Shown here: positions 17,357 to 26,025 of the stretch, piece by piece
How positions within the stretch are numbered: the first letter of the stretch is position 1
How the letters are laid out: each line of letters starts with the position of its first letter
Source of the DNA: Bacteroidetes bacterium UBA7674
GTDB taxonomy: Bacteria > Bacteroidota > Bacteroidia > Chitinophagales > Chitinophagaceae
DNA length: 64,000 bases
Direction: 5' to 3'
Assembly (NCBI GenBank): GCA_002483105.1
Contig: DLHG01000015.1
Location: 458,747 to 522,746 of the forward strand
Notes under the pieces: generated by a model
Databases searched by the model: none
Told to the model about the DNA's origin: nothing
What the model saw: the letters and a program-made list of their open reading frames with translations, nothing else
Translations under genes and position numbers: made by a program

Positions 17357-18019
17357 TTATATTTTCGCGGGATGCATGTCTGCGTCCCATTCATCTACTA
17401 TCTGAAACCTTCCACGATAGAAAACACTCATGTTTATTTGTTTCCCTTTCCTGTCCATTACACCATTACAAGAGAATACCACATCTTTACCCCGCCACGC
17501 TACAATAGCGCAAAGGTTCTCTACATACACCCCATTCCTGAACTTCTTTACATTCTTCTCCAGTCCCAGTAATTCATATATCTCGTCCACCTCTACCTCA
17601 CCATCCAGGTACTTAAGCGCTGTGGTATAATCTGTTCCGGGAGCTTCCACTTGCCTTTGTCTGGCCATCAGTGCATAGCACTTCCAGGCATACTTCAGGG
17701 CACTGCTATCCTTACCATCCTTCATATACAGATCAGCACTTACAATTGCCTCTTGCAGTTCAAGTGACGTCAGTCTGTGTTTCACGCCATTCTTAAGGGT
17801 AACATCCCACGAGCCATCAGCCTGCATTTGCTCCTCAAAAACATGCCCGACCTCAAATGCTGCAATAGACGCTTTAATTAAAGAGATTGCTGCAGCATTG
17901 TCACGCTCACCTTGCCTGAAATTATTCACCAGTCCGGTAAAGTCGGTCTGGGCAATACCTACCTGTACTGAACAAAAAGAGAAGAAGAAAAGATTAAACG
18001 CCAGCCACTTGAATTTCAT
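17357..18019 (-). CDS. Secreted protein of unknown function
   Basis: This is a 220-residue protein with a signal peptide (MKFKWLAFNLFFFSFCSVQV, cleavage near GIAQ). The mature part is mixed helical and beta, with no motif I recognise. Features include a helical stretch DNAAAISLIKASIAAFEVGH and a C-terminal beta part (ENLCAIVAWRGKDVVFSCNG) ending near RGRFQIVDEWDADMHP. It stands alone, divergent from the YCII/sigma operon and convergent with the barrel gene. Confidence 0.72.
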   Translation of the reverse strand: MKFKWLAFNLFFFSFCSVQVGIAQTDFTGLVNNFRQGERDNAAAISLIKASIAAFEVGHVFEEQMQADGSWDVTLKNGVKHRLTSLELQEAIVSADLYMKDGKDSSALKYAWKCYALMARQRQVEAPGTDYTTALKYLDGEVEVDEIYELLGLEKNVKKFRNGVYVENLCAIVAWRGKDVVFSCNGVMDRKGKQINMSVFYRGRFQIVDEWDADMHPAKI

Positions 18020-18178
18020 CGCTGAAAAATACTACCATCAACAGCATTATAAAAGCTAAACAGCTTTTCTTAACAAAACTATACTAGCGTTTTAAGTTAA
18101 TATTAACAGTAAATTGCTGTGGGTTAAAATGACTTGTCCCCTTTTTCAAAGTACGATTGTCGTTAACGAAAACTATTT

Positions 18179-18532
18179 ATGAAAGAATTCTTATTACTAC
18201 TTCGCGAGAACATTGAAGCATATGGTAGCATGTCACCTGAAGAAATGCAGGCCGACATAGAAAAACACATGAAATGGGTAGAAGAACTGGCTAAGAACAA
18301 CCATTTCAAACACGGCAATCCATTATCTCCGGCAGGCGGCACACTGAGTGGCACTGCAAAACTAGTAACTGACGGCCCGTATATTGAAAGCAAAGAAGGC
18401 ATCAGCGGTTACTACTTCCTCCTTGCCGAAAGCCTGGAGCAGGCAATGGAATTGGCCAAGGGATGCCCAACTCTTTTGCTGGGCGGCAAAGTAGAAGTAC
18501 GAGAAGTATTGGATGTAAGCCATCACGATTAA
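18179..18532 (+). CDS. YCII/DGPF-domain protein of the ECF42 sigma module
   Basis: This is a 117-residue single-domain protein of the YCII-related (DGPF) family. The signature appears as LVTDGPYIESKEGISGYY, with Tyr for Phe in DGPF. The conserved start MKEFLLLLR is also present. These small dimeric alpha-beta barrel proteins are typically encoded next to ECF42-group sigma factors and are thought to be part of that regulatory unit; their biochemical role is unsettled. The stop TAA and the ATG of the sigma gene share one base, so translation is coupled. Two palindromes lie upstream (18096-18107 and 18160-18169). Confidence 0.9.
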   Translation: MKEFLLLLRENIEAYGSMSPEEMQADIEKHMKWVEELAKNNHFKHGNPLSPAGGTLSGTAKLVTDGPYIESKEGISGYYFLLAESLEQAMELAKGCPTLLLGGKVEVREVLDVSHHD

Positions 18533-19809
18533 TGAGCCACAACGAATCCATAGAGAAATTAGTCAGTCATCTTTTCAGGCAGGAAGCCGGAAAGATGACT
18601 GCTATTCTTATCCGCCTCTTCGGGTTCAGCATGATATCATTGGCAGAAGATATAGTGCAGGATACATTCTTAAGTGCATACACCAGCTGGCCATATGGCG
18701 ATATCCCGGATAAGCCGGAAGCGTGGCTGATGCAGGTAGCAAAGAACAAGGCTATCAACGCCCTGAAACGGGAAGCCAGGAACATCAGCCTGCCGAACTC
18801 CGCATTCGTATCCGATAAAGAAAATTCGCTGACACAATATATAGAGCAGGCATTCACAGAAAAGGACACGCTCGACGCACAACTAAAGCTCCTCTTTCTC
18901 TGTTGTCATCCTCAACTAAACGACAAGCAACAGATCGCACTTACACTCCAGGTGCTCAGTGGTTTCAGCCTGCAGGAAATAGCATCTGCCCTGCTCATGG
19001 AAAAAGAAGCAATAAAGAAAATGCTCTTTCGTGCCAAACAGGAAATAAAAGATAAAGGCCTTTCTGCTTACAGTGGCTACACGCTCCTTTCTATGCAAAG
19101 ACAGGAAATGGTTCGCCATGTGTTATACCTGATGTTCAATGAAGGCTACAAAACAACAGAAAGCAAAGAACTCATTAACATAGACCTGTGCTTTGAAGCG
19201 ATAAGGCTGGGCAAAATTGTACTGGCTTCAGGCAATGATGCAACAGCGGGTGAAACACAGGCTATGCTTTCATTGATGTTCTTCAACGTTGCCCGCTTTA
19301 GTACCCGCACAAATAATGAAGGTGGTATCATATCCCTTGAGAAGCAAGACAGGAGCCTTTGGGACAATGCCCTCATTAATGAAGGCTACTACTACCTCAA
19401 TGCATCGAGGAATAGTACCACACTCACCAGGTATCATCTAGAAGCAGGCATCGCGGCGCTACACTGTTCAGCAGAGAGCTTTGAACAAACCAACTGGCAA
19501 CAGGTATTGTTCTACTACGATCAGCTGATAAAAATAGACAGCTCACCCATAATTACCCTCAATAGGGCTGTAGCAGTGTACCATGTTCACGGCGTTTCAC
19601 CCGCGATGAAGGAGTTGGAGCGAATAAAAAATACCAGATTGGGTAACTACTACTTGTTCCATGCTACCAAAGCAGCTTTTCTTGTAAAAGCAGGACAACA
19701 CAAAAAGGCAATCCAATATTACCGGCAAGCTATTAACTTAGCCAACTCAACACTGGACAAACAATTCCTTTATCATAAAATTGAAGAATGCCGATCAATG
19801 GCAAACTAA
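18532..19809 (+). CDS. ECF42-type RNA polymerase sigma factor with long C-terminal extension
   Basis: This is a 425-residue ECF sigma factor. Region 2 lies at about 12-80 (LIRLFGFSMISLAEDIVQDT, then PEAWLMQVAKNKAINALKRE). Region 4 lies at about 125-185 (QIALTLQVLSGFSLQEIASA, then EKEAIKKMLFRAKQEI). The remaining roughly 240 residues are helical and TPR-like (ALINEGYYYLNASRN, SPIITLNRAVAVYHVHGV, AAFLVKAGQHKKAIQYYRQA), as in the ECF42 group. In that group the extension, not a separate anti-sigma factor, is reported to control activity. No anti-sigma gene is present. It is coupled to the YCII gene and followed 9 nt later by a DUF2461 gene. The start at 18532 is set by this coupling. Confidence 0.9.
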   Translation: MSHNESIEKLVSHLFRQEAGKMTAILIRLFGFSMISLAEDIVQDTFLSAYTSWPYGDIPDKPEAWLMQVAKNKAINALKREARNISLPNSAFVSDKENSLTQYIEQAFTEKDTLDAQLKLLFLCCHPQLNDKQQIALTLQVLSGFSLQEIASALLMEKEAIKKMLFRAKQEIKDKGLSAYSGYTLLSMQRQEMVRHVLYLMFNEGYKTTESKELINIDLCFEAIRLGKIVLASGNDATAGETQAMLSLMFFNVARFSTRTNNEGGIISLEKQDRSLWDNALINEGYYYLNASRNSTTLTRYHLEAGIAALHCSAESFEQTNWQQVLFYYDQLIKIDSSPIITLNRAVAVYHVHGVSPAMKELERIKNTRLGNYYLFHATKAAFLVKAGQHKKAIQYYRQAINLANSTLDKQFLYHKIEECRSMAN

Positions 19810-19818
19810 AAAACGCTT

Positions 19819-20484
19819 ATGGCACATTTTGATAAAAACTTCACCAACTTCTTTAAGCAGCTTTCGGCTAATAACACTACTGCATGGTTCAATGAGAACC
19901 GCAAGACTTATGAGACCTCTGTAAAAGAACCCTTCAAGGCTTTCGTCGGGGAAATGATAGAAAGGATACAGAAGTTCCAACCTGAGATAACCATCGCCCC
20001 TTCAGATGCAATATCACGTATCAACAAAGACATCCGTTTCTCTAAGGACAAGACACCTTACAATACACATGTTTCTGCTAACATATCTTCGCAGGGAAAG
20101 AAATCCAAAGAAGAACCGGGCTTTTTCTTCCAGCTCTCCCACGACAAGATATCTATCTATGGTGGTGCATACATGGTAGAGCCTGCTTCCCTGCAAAAAA
20201 TACGTGCCGCTATCGCTAAAGACCCTAAGGGCTTTGCAGCGGTGTATAATGACAAGGTATTTAAAACCAAATTCGGCAGCCTGCACGGTGAAAAGAACAA
20301 GAAGATACCGGATGAATTTAAAGCCGCAGTAGAAAAAGAACCATTGATAGCCAACAAGCAATTCTTCTATACCGCCGACATAAAAGGTGCAGCTATATTG
20401 AAAGATGATTTGGCAGATGTACTAATGGAGTATTACAAAGCAGGCAAGAAAATGAATGAGTTCCTGAAAAAAGCAATGAAGTAA
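19819..20484 (+). CDS. DUF2461 family protein
   Basis: This 221-residue protein begins FDKNFTNFFKQLSANNTTAWFNENRKTYE (split here only by reading frame position) and contains RINKDIRFSKDKTPYNTHV and GFFFQLSHDKISIYGGAYMV. These are the conserved blocks of DUF2461/TIGR02453. The family is widespread and has no agreed function. The gene begins 9 nt after the sigma factor gene and ends at a shared terminator, so it is probably the third gene of that operon. Confidence 0.87.
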   Translation: MAHFDKNFTNFFKQLSANNTTAWFNENRKTYETSVKEPFKAFVGEMIERIQKFQPEITIAPSDAISRINKDIRFSKDKTPYNTHVSANISSQGKKSKEEPGFFFQLSHDKISIYGGAYMVEPASLQKIRAAIAKDPKGFAAVYNDKVFKTKFGSLHGEKNKKIPDEFKAAVEKEPLIANKQFFYTADIKGAAILKDDLADVLMEYYKAGKKMNEFLKKAMK

Positions 20485-20513
20485 ATAAAGGCTGTCCCCC
20501 AGACAGCCTTTAT
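20485..20513. terminator. Bidirectional terminator
   Basis: A 12-bp stem (ATAAAGGCTGTC with GACAGCCTTTAT) closes a 5-nt loop between the convergent stops at 20484 and 20510, and overlaps both gene ends. Confidence 0.88.
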
Positions 20514-22765
20514 CTTATTAAGGTAACATCTCCCTTACGGAAGAACTTTTTACCTTTTGCCCCTGTGAATTGTAGCATATACATATAAGTACCTACATCG
20601 GCCAATTGGCCTTTATACCTCCCATCCCACTTCTCCGTTTGCGACGTTGCAGAGAATACACACTCACCAAACCGATTGTAGATATGGAAGGTAAAATCAG
20701 ATACCGGGCAGCTTGATTCAATGACAGGGTTAAACCTGTCATTCTTCCCGTCTGCATTCGGGGTAAACACAGTGGGCACACCGAAAAAGCAATCACACTT
20801 CTCATAGTCTACTCTTATACTATCAGTAGCGGCACAAATTGCGTTATCAGCAGTTACACTATATGTCCCTTCAGTGGTCACTGTAAACTTATTATCTGCA
20901 CTCCCATCCTGCCATAGATAGGTGGCACCTGTATTACTTACATTCAGTGTGAACGGTACATTATCGCAAAGCAGGGTGTCATTACCCAGGTTTACGATCA
21001 TCCCTCTGTTGTCCACGATCATCGTGTCTGCTTTCTTACAACCATCTTTACTCACCTCCACCCAATAAGCACCGGAGGTATTTGCCGTATAGGAAGCGTT
21101 ATTACTTCCGTCCTGCCAGGTGTAAGTAGCGCCCTCTACATCTACTGAAGGAGTTATTGTTATAGGATCACAAACTACTGTGTCCGCAGGCAGGCTCAGA
21201 TTAAAGTCAATGAACGATACATGAAAGGTATCCACTGTTTCTATGCAGAAGTCGGTTGCGAATACCCAGTAAGTACCGGGCTGTGTAATAGTTATTTCGC
21301 TACCCGTACTGCCATCCGACCATAGATAGCTGGGCAATGTAACAGGAGCTTTCAATATAGCTGTTGAAGCAAAGCAGATAGTAGTATCATGCACCTGCGG
21401 CACAAACGCGAAATCAGCCACATTGAATGTATCTACTCTTTTCTTACACTCGGTGACAGACGTCACCCAATACACCCCTGCTTGTGTTATAGAAACACTA
21501 CTCCCGGTGTCCCCGGTAGACCATACATACTCATAGTATGTAGTATCAGGGGAGGTAAGGGTAATTGAGGTACCGCAAAAAACAGCATCATGAGTGTAGG
21601 TCTCATCTGGTATGTCTGGTGGAGTAAACCTTGTGATACTGGGAGAGGGTAACCCGGTCATATTATTACTACCCGCCAGAAGCGCAATCGCATTAAGATC
21701 AAAATTGCAGGCCATTCCCTGCATATTGGGTGATGCGATCCTAAAAATAGAATCGGATGTTATCATCGGCACACCATATATCATGCTATCCGGTCCTATC
21801 TCTATATCTGCGAGGTAATTACTTTGCCCCGAGTATATAATGACCCCCGAATTGAAAATATCCTGCGCGGTAGGTAGTGTCGAGTCAAATTGTTTCAGCA
21901 CACTGGAACCGGGCGCAAGATTACCGGTACTATATAGTTTTGAAGCGTCAGGCGAAACACAGAGACGAAAGTAAATATGATCGTTGTTCAACAATCTCGG
22001 ATTAGAAACTACTCCGGTAGCGGGGTCAAAGTCATGCATTTCCAGTACACCGTGTAAAAATGTGGCGTCCATTGAAGACAGGAAAAGATGCCTCCGCACT
22101 TTATCATAAGCCATCTCGCCCCTTACATAATCAAAATTACTTGCGACAGTCTGAGAATAAGATACAACGGGCGTTGTGCTCAGGCCTGTACTTGTTACTT
22201 CATAGCACTTAAATACGGGTTCAAATTTCATATGAACTATCACCCACATTTTACAATCCTGCTTTATCACTATCATCTGTTCGCTGAACATTGAATCTAC
22301 CAGGATATTTTTCTTCCCGGGCACTATATCACCTAGCCCATTATCTAAAGTCATATCAATAACAGAATAGTACAAGCTGCCACGTAACGCGGGAGTCCAG
22401 AAATAAGATTCAGCGCTTGCTAAGGAGAGCAGTATATATTGGTTCTTGTTGCCCGGCATTGGAACGACCTGTACTCCCTGCATGGTAGATTGTTCATTAC
22501 CCAGTAAGGTATCTCCGTGTGGCATTAATGCATGCTGGCGATTATACAGTTTTTGCCCGTTTGAGTAAAATAGAAGATTCCCCTGGCCATCGCACTCACT
22601 GGCAAAAGATTCTATGCCTGACATCACAGTCAATATAGGCGTTGGTGGCTGGGTATGAAAATCCAATCCCGCGAAATCTCCAAATGTCCATATTTTATGG
22701 TTGGGATTCTGAGCGAAAGAAAAAGATGCGGTGACAGCGATCAGTAATGTAAAAACATACTTCAT
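20510..22765 (-). CDS. T9SS type B sorted surface protein with Ig/PKD-like repeats
   Basis: This is a 751-residue exported protein. A signal peptide (MKYVFTLLIAVTASFSFAQ) is followed by an N-terminal beta-propeller-like half (about 20-390). Next come four or five related modules (YVWSTGDTGSSVSITQAG, YLWSDGSTGSEITITQPG, YTWQDGSNNASYTANTSG, YLWQDGSADNKFTVTTEG). The C-terminal roughly 85 residues are the gliding-motility-associated type B sorting domain: FFGVPTVFTPNADGKNDRF, FHIYNRFGECVF, WDGRYKGQLADVGTYMY. Such proteins cross the outer membrane by the type IX system and are surface-attached or released. The binding target is unknown. Confidence 0.9.
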   Translation of the reverse strand: MKYVFTLLIAVTASFSFAQNPNHKIWTFGDFAGLDFHTQPPTPILTVMSGIESFASECDGQGNLLFYSNGQKLYNRQHALMPHGDTLLGNEQSTMQGVQVVPMPGNKNQYILLSLASAESYFWTPALRGSLYYSVIDMTLDNGLGDIVPGKKNILVDSMFSEQMIVIKQDCKMWVIVHMKFEPVFKCYEVTSTGLSTTPVVSYSQTVASNFDYVRGEMAYDKVRRHLFLSSMDATFLHGVLEMHDFDPATGVVSNPRLLNNDHIYFRLCVSPDASKLYSTGNLAPGSSVLKQFDSTLPTAQDIFNSGVIIYSGQSNYLADIEIGPDSMIYGVPMITSDSIFRIASPNMQGMACNFDLNAIALLAGSNNMTGLPSPSITRFTPPDIPDETYTHDAVFCGTSITLTSPDTTYYEYVWSTGDTGSSVSITQAGVYWVTSVTECKKRVDTFNVADFAFVPQVHDTTICFASTAILKAPVTLPSYLWSDGSTGSEITITQPGTYWVFATDFCIETVDTFHVSFIDFNLSLPADTVVCDPITITPSVDVEGATYTWQDGSNNASYTANTSGAYWVEVSKDGCKKADTMIVDNRGMIVNLGNDTLLCDNVPFTLNVSNTGATYLWQDGSADNKFTVTTEGTYSVTADNAICAATDSIRVDYEKCDCFFGVPTVFTPNADGKNDRFNPVIESSCPVSDFTFHIYNRFGECVFSATSQTEKWDGRYKGQLADVGTYMYMLQFTGAKGKKFFRKGDVTLIR

Positions 22766-22828
22766 AGGCCTATCTACAAGACGTAAAAAAGGCTTGGCAC
22801 GTTTGCACCAAAAAGGGGGATTTTTGCG

Positions 22829-23566
22829 CTATTTCACGCTGCTCAACCGTAGGCGCATCAACAGCGGCGCCAATATCATCCCTAAGAAACCACCCGACAA
22901 TGTTGTAATCAACAGCAGGCTTACATCATGTATGTCCAGGTCCAGCAGGAAACGGAAGGAAACAAAAGCCGCAGCTATACAAAACACGAGCAACCAATAA
23001 TAGGACTTTTTCCTTCCGGGTATCGCTCTTTGTTGCGGCATAGTGCCCACACCTATCAGCACCGCAATTACACCCAATACTGAAGTACCCAACTGTAGCA
23101 TCTTATATACAGGATACAGCTTACCATTGATATAATACGATTCTTGCAGGAATGGTATGTGCCGCACAAAGAATCCGTTAAGATGAGTGAAGTCATCCCA
23201 CACCAGGTGAGAAAAGATACCGATGAACATCGCTATCAGTACGTTAAAAAAGTGCTCTTTACAAAAACGTGGCCAGTCCAGCCTTTTATAACCTATCAGT
23301 CTTCTCCTGAAAAAAACAGGCAGGTTGTCAATCAGCGGATCACGAACAACGCTATGAAAAAGGAAGGCGATAATAAAACCCAAAGGAAGATCGAGCCAGA
23401 ACATACCATGCCAGGTATGGCTATACGTCTTGATATCTGTAACAAGTATAAACCCTTCAAAATCGGGCACCATACTACCTATCACCAATCCCGACAGGGA
23501 GAGGCGCGTGCGAAACACACGGTTTATAGGCATTACAATAGCAGGATGCGCAAAGGTGAACGGCAT
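22829..23566 (-). CDS. DUF4184 family integral membrane protein
   Basis: This is a 245-residue multi-pass membrane protein that opens with MPFTFAHPAIVMPI, the family hallmark, and continues with SGLVIGSMVPDFEGF and HTWHGMFWLDLPLG. GIFSHLVWDDFTH has the conserved His/Asp spacing of membrane-bound metal-dependent hydrolase-like proteins. These blocks resemble the YdjM-type family, but an activity has not been established. The -7 box TATCTTTG (complement 23571-23578) ends only 4 nt before the ATG. Confidence 0.85.
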   Translation of the reverse strand: MPFTFAHPAIVMPINRVFRTRLSLSGLVIGSMVPDFEGFILVTDIKTYSHTWHGMFWLDLPLGFIIAFLFHSVVRDPLIDNLPVFFRRRLIGYKRLDWPRFCKEHFFNVLIAMFIGIFSHLVWDDFTHLNGFFVRHIPFLQESYYINGKLYPVYKMLQLGTSVLGVIAVLIGVGTMPQQRAIPGRKKSYYWLLVFCIAAAFVSFRFLLDLDIHDVSLLLITTLSGGFLGMILAPLLMRLRLSSVK

Positions 23567-23587
23567 ACAACAAAGATAGTGCTGGAT

Positions 23588-23688
23588 ACCGGATAACCGA
23601 TACTCGATACTGGTAGCTGGATACTTTAAAATGTAAACTGCCCACTGCCAATTGCCAACTATAAACTGCTAACTGCTAGTTAAGTGAT
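23588..23688. repeat. Mixed iterated repeats (GATACTCGATACTGG and AACTGCCAACTG types)
   Basis: Upstream of the DUF4184 gene, iterations of GATAC(T/C)..CGATACTGG are followed by a run of AACTGC/CACTGCCAATTGCCAACT units. The first type reappears at 35554-35581 and the second between etfB and etfA. No gene is visible here. Confidence 0.7.
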
Positions 23689-23766
23689 AGTAAAGCTGCC
23701 GTTAACAGGGCCCGCTTTTTTCATCTCTCCGCAAATGATACGGACTTTTGGTGCAGAACAAGTTTT

Positions 23767-23919
23767 ATGAAAAGCCTTTTATCATTACTTACAGTTATCC
23801 TGTTCATGGCAGGCACCCTGGTGCTCGGGCCGGTATACCTGCTTTTATACTTCAGCCAGCAATTCTTCTATTTCATAGAGTCCTTAAAAAGGAAAAATTA
23901 TAAACAAATAGCGCACTAA
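23767..23919 (+). CDS. Small membrane protein, 50 residues
   Basis: This short open frame starts with ATG and encodes MKSLLSLLTVILFMAGTLVL, GPVYLLLYFSQQFFYFIESL and the tail KRKNYKQIAH. Two hydrophobic stretches (or one long bent helix) precede a basic C-terminus. A perfect terminator starts 2 nt after the stop codon, which strongly supports a real transcript ending here. No family is recognised. It lies between the divergent DUF4184 gene and convergent dnaJ. Confidence 0.65.
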   Translation: MKSLLSLLTVILFMAGTLVLGPVYLLLYFSQQFFYFIESLKRKNYKQIAH

Positions 23920-23920
23920 A

Positions 23921-23948
23921 AAAAGGGTTCAGCAAGCTGAACCCTTTT
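23921..23948. terminator. Terminator shared by the small membrane protein and dnaJ
   Basis: The perfect stem AAAAGGGTTCAG with CTGAACCCTTTT closes a CAAG tetraloop. The flanking A and T runs make it usable from both sides. Confidence 0.9.
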
Positions 23949-23968
23949 CATTTATCGTATTAGCTATA

Positions 23969-25135
23969 CTAGCTAAAGGCATCTTTTATCTTATCAAAAA
24001 AACCACGTTCTTCTTTCATCGACTTTGCTTCAGCAGTAGGATTGAAATTTGGTGAGTTTTTTAATTTCTCCAGCATATCCTTTTCATCATTGGTCAGATT
24101 CTGTGGAGACCATACATTTACTTCCACCAGCTCATCACCTTTTTCATAACTCTGGAATGCAGGAAAACCCTTCCCCTTCAGTCTGAATATTTTTCCGCTC
24201 TGCGTACCTGCCGGTATTTTTATTTTGGCTTTACCATCTATCGTTGGCACTTCCACTTGTGTACCGAGTACTGCTTCAGGGAATGAGACGTGCAGGTAAT
24301 AAACTACATCCAGGTCATTCCTCTTCAGGTGTTCGTGCTTTTCTTCTTCTACCAGTATCAGCAGGTCACCCGGTGCTCCACCGCGTTCTCCGGCATTGCC
24401 TCGTCCGCTCATGCTTAGCTGCATACCATCTACCACACCCGCAGGTATATCCAGGCTCAATGTCTCTTCACCATATACGCGGCCTTCACCTTTACACGGA
24501 GTACACTTAGCAGTGATCTGCGTGCCTTCACCATTACACGTAGGGCAGGTAGTTACTGTTTGCATCTGTCCCAGGAAGGTCTGGCTCACACGGCGCACTT
24601 GCCCGCTACCACCACAGCCGCCACAGGTCTGTATCGAACTTTTATCTTTTGCTCCGCTACCACCACAGGTATCGCAGGGAACGTATTTCTTTACTTTAAT
24701 TTTTTTATTGGCACCGTGGGCGATCTCGCCGAAGTTCATCTTCAGCTTCACACGCAGATTAGCACCACGCGTACCTTGCCTGCGGCCACCACCCTGGCGG
24801 CCACCGCCACCAAAGAAACTACCGAAAATATCATCTCCGAATACGTCTCCGAAGTTCGAGAAGATATCTTCCATGTTCATTCCACCGGGGCCGCCACCTT
24901 GACGGCCACCACCCACACCCGCATGTCCAAAGCGGTCATACTGGGCACGTTTGTCGGTATTGCTCAGCACATCATATGCCTCAGCAGCTTCTTTAAAATT
25001 CTCTTCCGCTTGCTTATCGCCCGGGTTACGGTCAGGGTGAAATTGCAGCGCTATCTTACGATATGCCTTCTTAATTTCATCAGCACTTGCACTCTTGCCA
25101 ACACCCAATACCTCGTAGTAATCTCTTTTTGCCAT
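23969..25135 (-). CDS. dnaJ: Chaperone protein DnaJ (Hsp40)
   Basis: DnaJ delivers unfolded proteins to DnaK and stimulates its ATPase. The 388-residue protein has all domains of a type I Hsp40. The J domain (1-70) carries the HPD motif in LQFHPDRNPGD. A Gly/Phe-rich linker follows (about 75-125). The zinc domain has four CxxCxGxG repeats (CDTCGGSG, CGGCGGSG, CPTCNGEG, CTPCKGEG). The C-terminal substrate-binding domains follow (LDIPAGVVDGMQLSMSGRG, KIKIPAGTQSGKIFRLKGKG). It lies downstream of grpE on the same strand, but the 107-nt gap contains a GC-rich palindromic repeat. dnaK is not in the window. Confidence 0.97.
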   Translation of the reverse strand: MAKRDYYEVLGVGKSASADEIKKAYRKIALQFHPDRNPGDKQAEENFKEAAEAYDVLSNTDKRAQYDRFGHAGVGGGRQGGGPGGMNMEDIFSNFGDVFGDDIFGSFFGGGGRQGGGRRQGTRGANLRVKLKMNFGEIAHGANKKIKVKKYVPCDTCGGSGAKDKSSIQTCGGCGGSGQVRRVSQTFLGQMQTVTTCPTCNGEGTQITAKCTPCKGEGRVYGEETLSLDIPAGVVDGMQLSMSGRGNAGERGGAPGDLLILVEEEKHEHLKRNDLDVVYYLHVSFPEAVLGTQVEVPTIDGKAKIKIPAGTQSGKIFRLKGKGFPAFQSYEKGDELVEVNVWSPQNLTNDEKDMLEKLKNSPNFNPTAEAKSMKEERGFFDKIKDAFS

Positions 25136-25154
25136 AAATCAACTCCCGATGGAG

Positions 25155-25242
25155 CCTTTACCCCAAACCCCTAAAGGGGCTTGAATATTGTTATTAAAGT
25201 TTAGCAGCTCATTTGAATTCCCCCTTCAGGGGGCCGGGGGGG
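25155..25242. repeat. GC-rich paired palindromes between grpE and dnaJ
   Basis: Two palindromes, CCCCTAAAGGGG (25168-25179) and CCCCCTTCAGGGGG (25220-25233), lie about 40 nt apart, the second followed by a CCGGGGGGG tract. A second locus with the same paired layout is at 47604-47690, in the opposite orientation. Confidence 0.75.
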
Positions 25243-25872
25243 TTACTTCCCTACCACTACTTTCGCATACCTGATGAGCTTATCATTCAGGTAATAGCCC
25301 GGTTGCACCACGTCTATTATCTTGCCTACCATATCTTCACTCGGAGCAGGTATCTCGGTAATAGCCTCGTGTATATCAGGGTTGAACTCCTCCCCTATAC
25401 TATCCATCGCTCTCAGCCCTTTTTGCTGAAGGGTATGGTGCAATTTATTGAAAACCAACGATATCCCTTCTTTAATAACGGCTATGTCGTCCGATGTCTC
25501 CAGTTGCTTCGCAGCACGGTTGCTGTCGTCTATCACATCCAGCAACGATTGTACTATGTCCTTTCCTGCTGTCTGCACAAGTTCGATACGCTCTTTGGCA
25601 TTGCGCCTCTTAAAGTTCTCAAACTCAGCCATTAAGCGGAGGTATTTATCCTTCGCTTCGCCCAGTTCTTCCCTTAGCTTCTCCGTTTCATCGTCTTCTG
25701 CAAGGCCTTCTTCCAGGTTTTCTATCCCGGGAACGTTATCATCCGTATTCAGTTCTCTTGCCAGGGCTTCTTCCATTGCACTCTCCTCTGACAGGTTGTC
25801 GTTAATGTCATTGACCATATTATCCTTATCCGTTGAATTATCGTTCATATCCTTCTTTTTTTTAAAAAACAT
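25243..25872 (-). CDS. grpE: Nucleotide exchange factor GrpE
   Basis: GrpE releases ADP from DnaK and works with DnaJ. The 209-residue protein has the expected acidic, disordered N-terminus and a long coiled coil (EDDETEKLREELGEAKDKYL, then RLMAEFENFKRRNAKERIEL). The beta-domain follows, with GISLVFNKLHHTLQQKGL, FNPDIHEAITEIPAPSED and VVQPGYYLNDKLIRYAKVVV. The start at 25872 (MFFKKKKDMNDN) leaves only 4 nt to the -7 box TACCTTTG (complement 25877-25884). That matches the very short leaders seen elsewhere here, but the Met at 25848 is an alternative. Confidence 0.94.
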   Translation of the reverse strand: MFFKKKKDMNDNSTDKDNMVNDINDNLSEESAMEEALARELNTDDNVPGIENLEEGLAEDDETEKLREELGEAKDKYLRLMAEFENFKRRNAKERIELVQTAGKDIVQSLLDVIDDSNRAAKQLETSDDIAVIKEGISLVFNKLHHTLQQKGLRAMDSIGEEFNPDIHEAITEIPAPSEDMVGKIIDVVQPGYYLNDKLIRYAKVVVGK

Positions 25873-26025
25873 GCTGCAAAGGTAAGGTTCAATTACTTTG
25901 CCAGTCCTGCATTTTGGGACAAAATGTCGGTATTTAGGCAATAATATATGTCAATAAAATAAAAAATATGACTCATGCGTTGATTATTGCATACCGTATT
26001 GGTAATTTCATATAAAATCAGGGAT

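Noticed and set aside
24396..25174. Two long frames opposite dnaJ
   Set aside because: They mirror the glycine-rich and zinc repeats of dnaJ (Pro- and Thr-rich translations) and are not independent genes.
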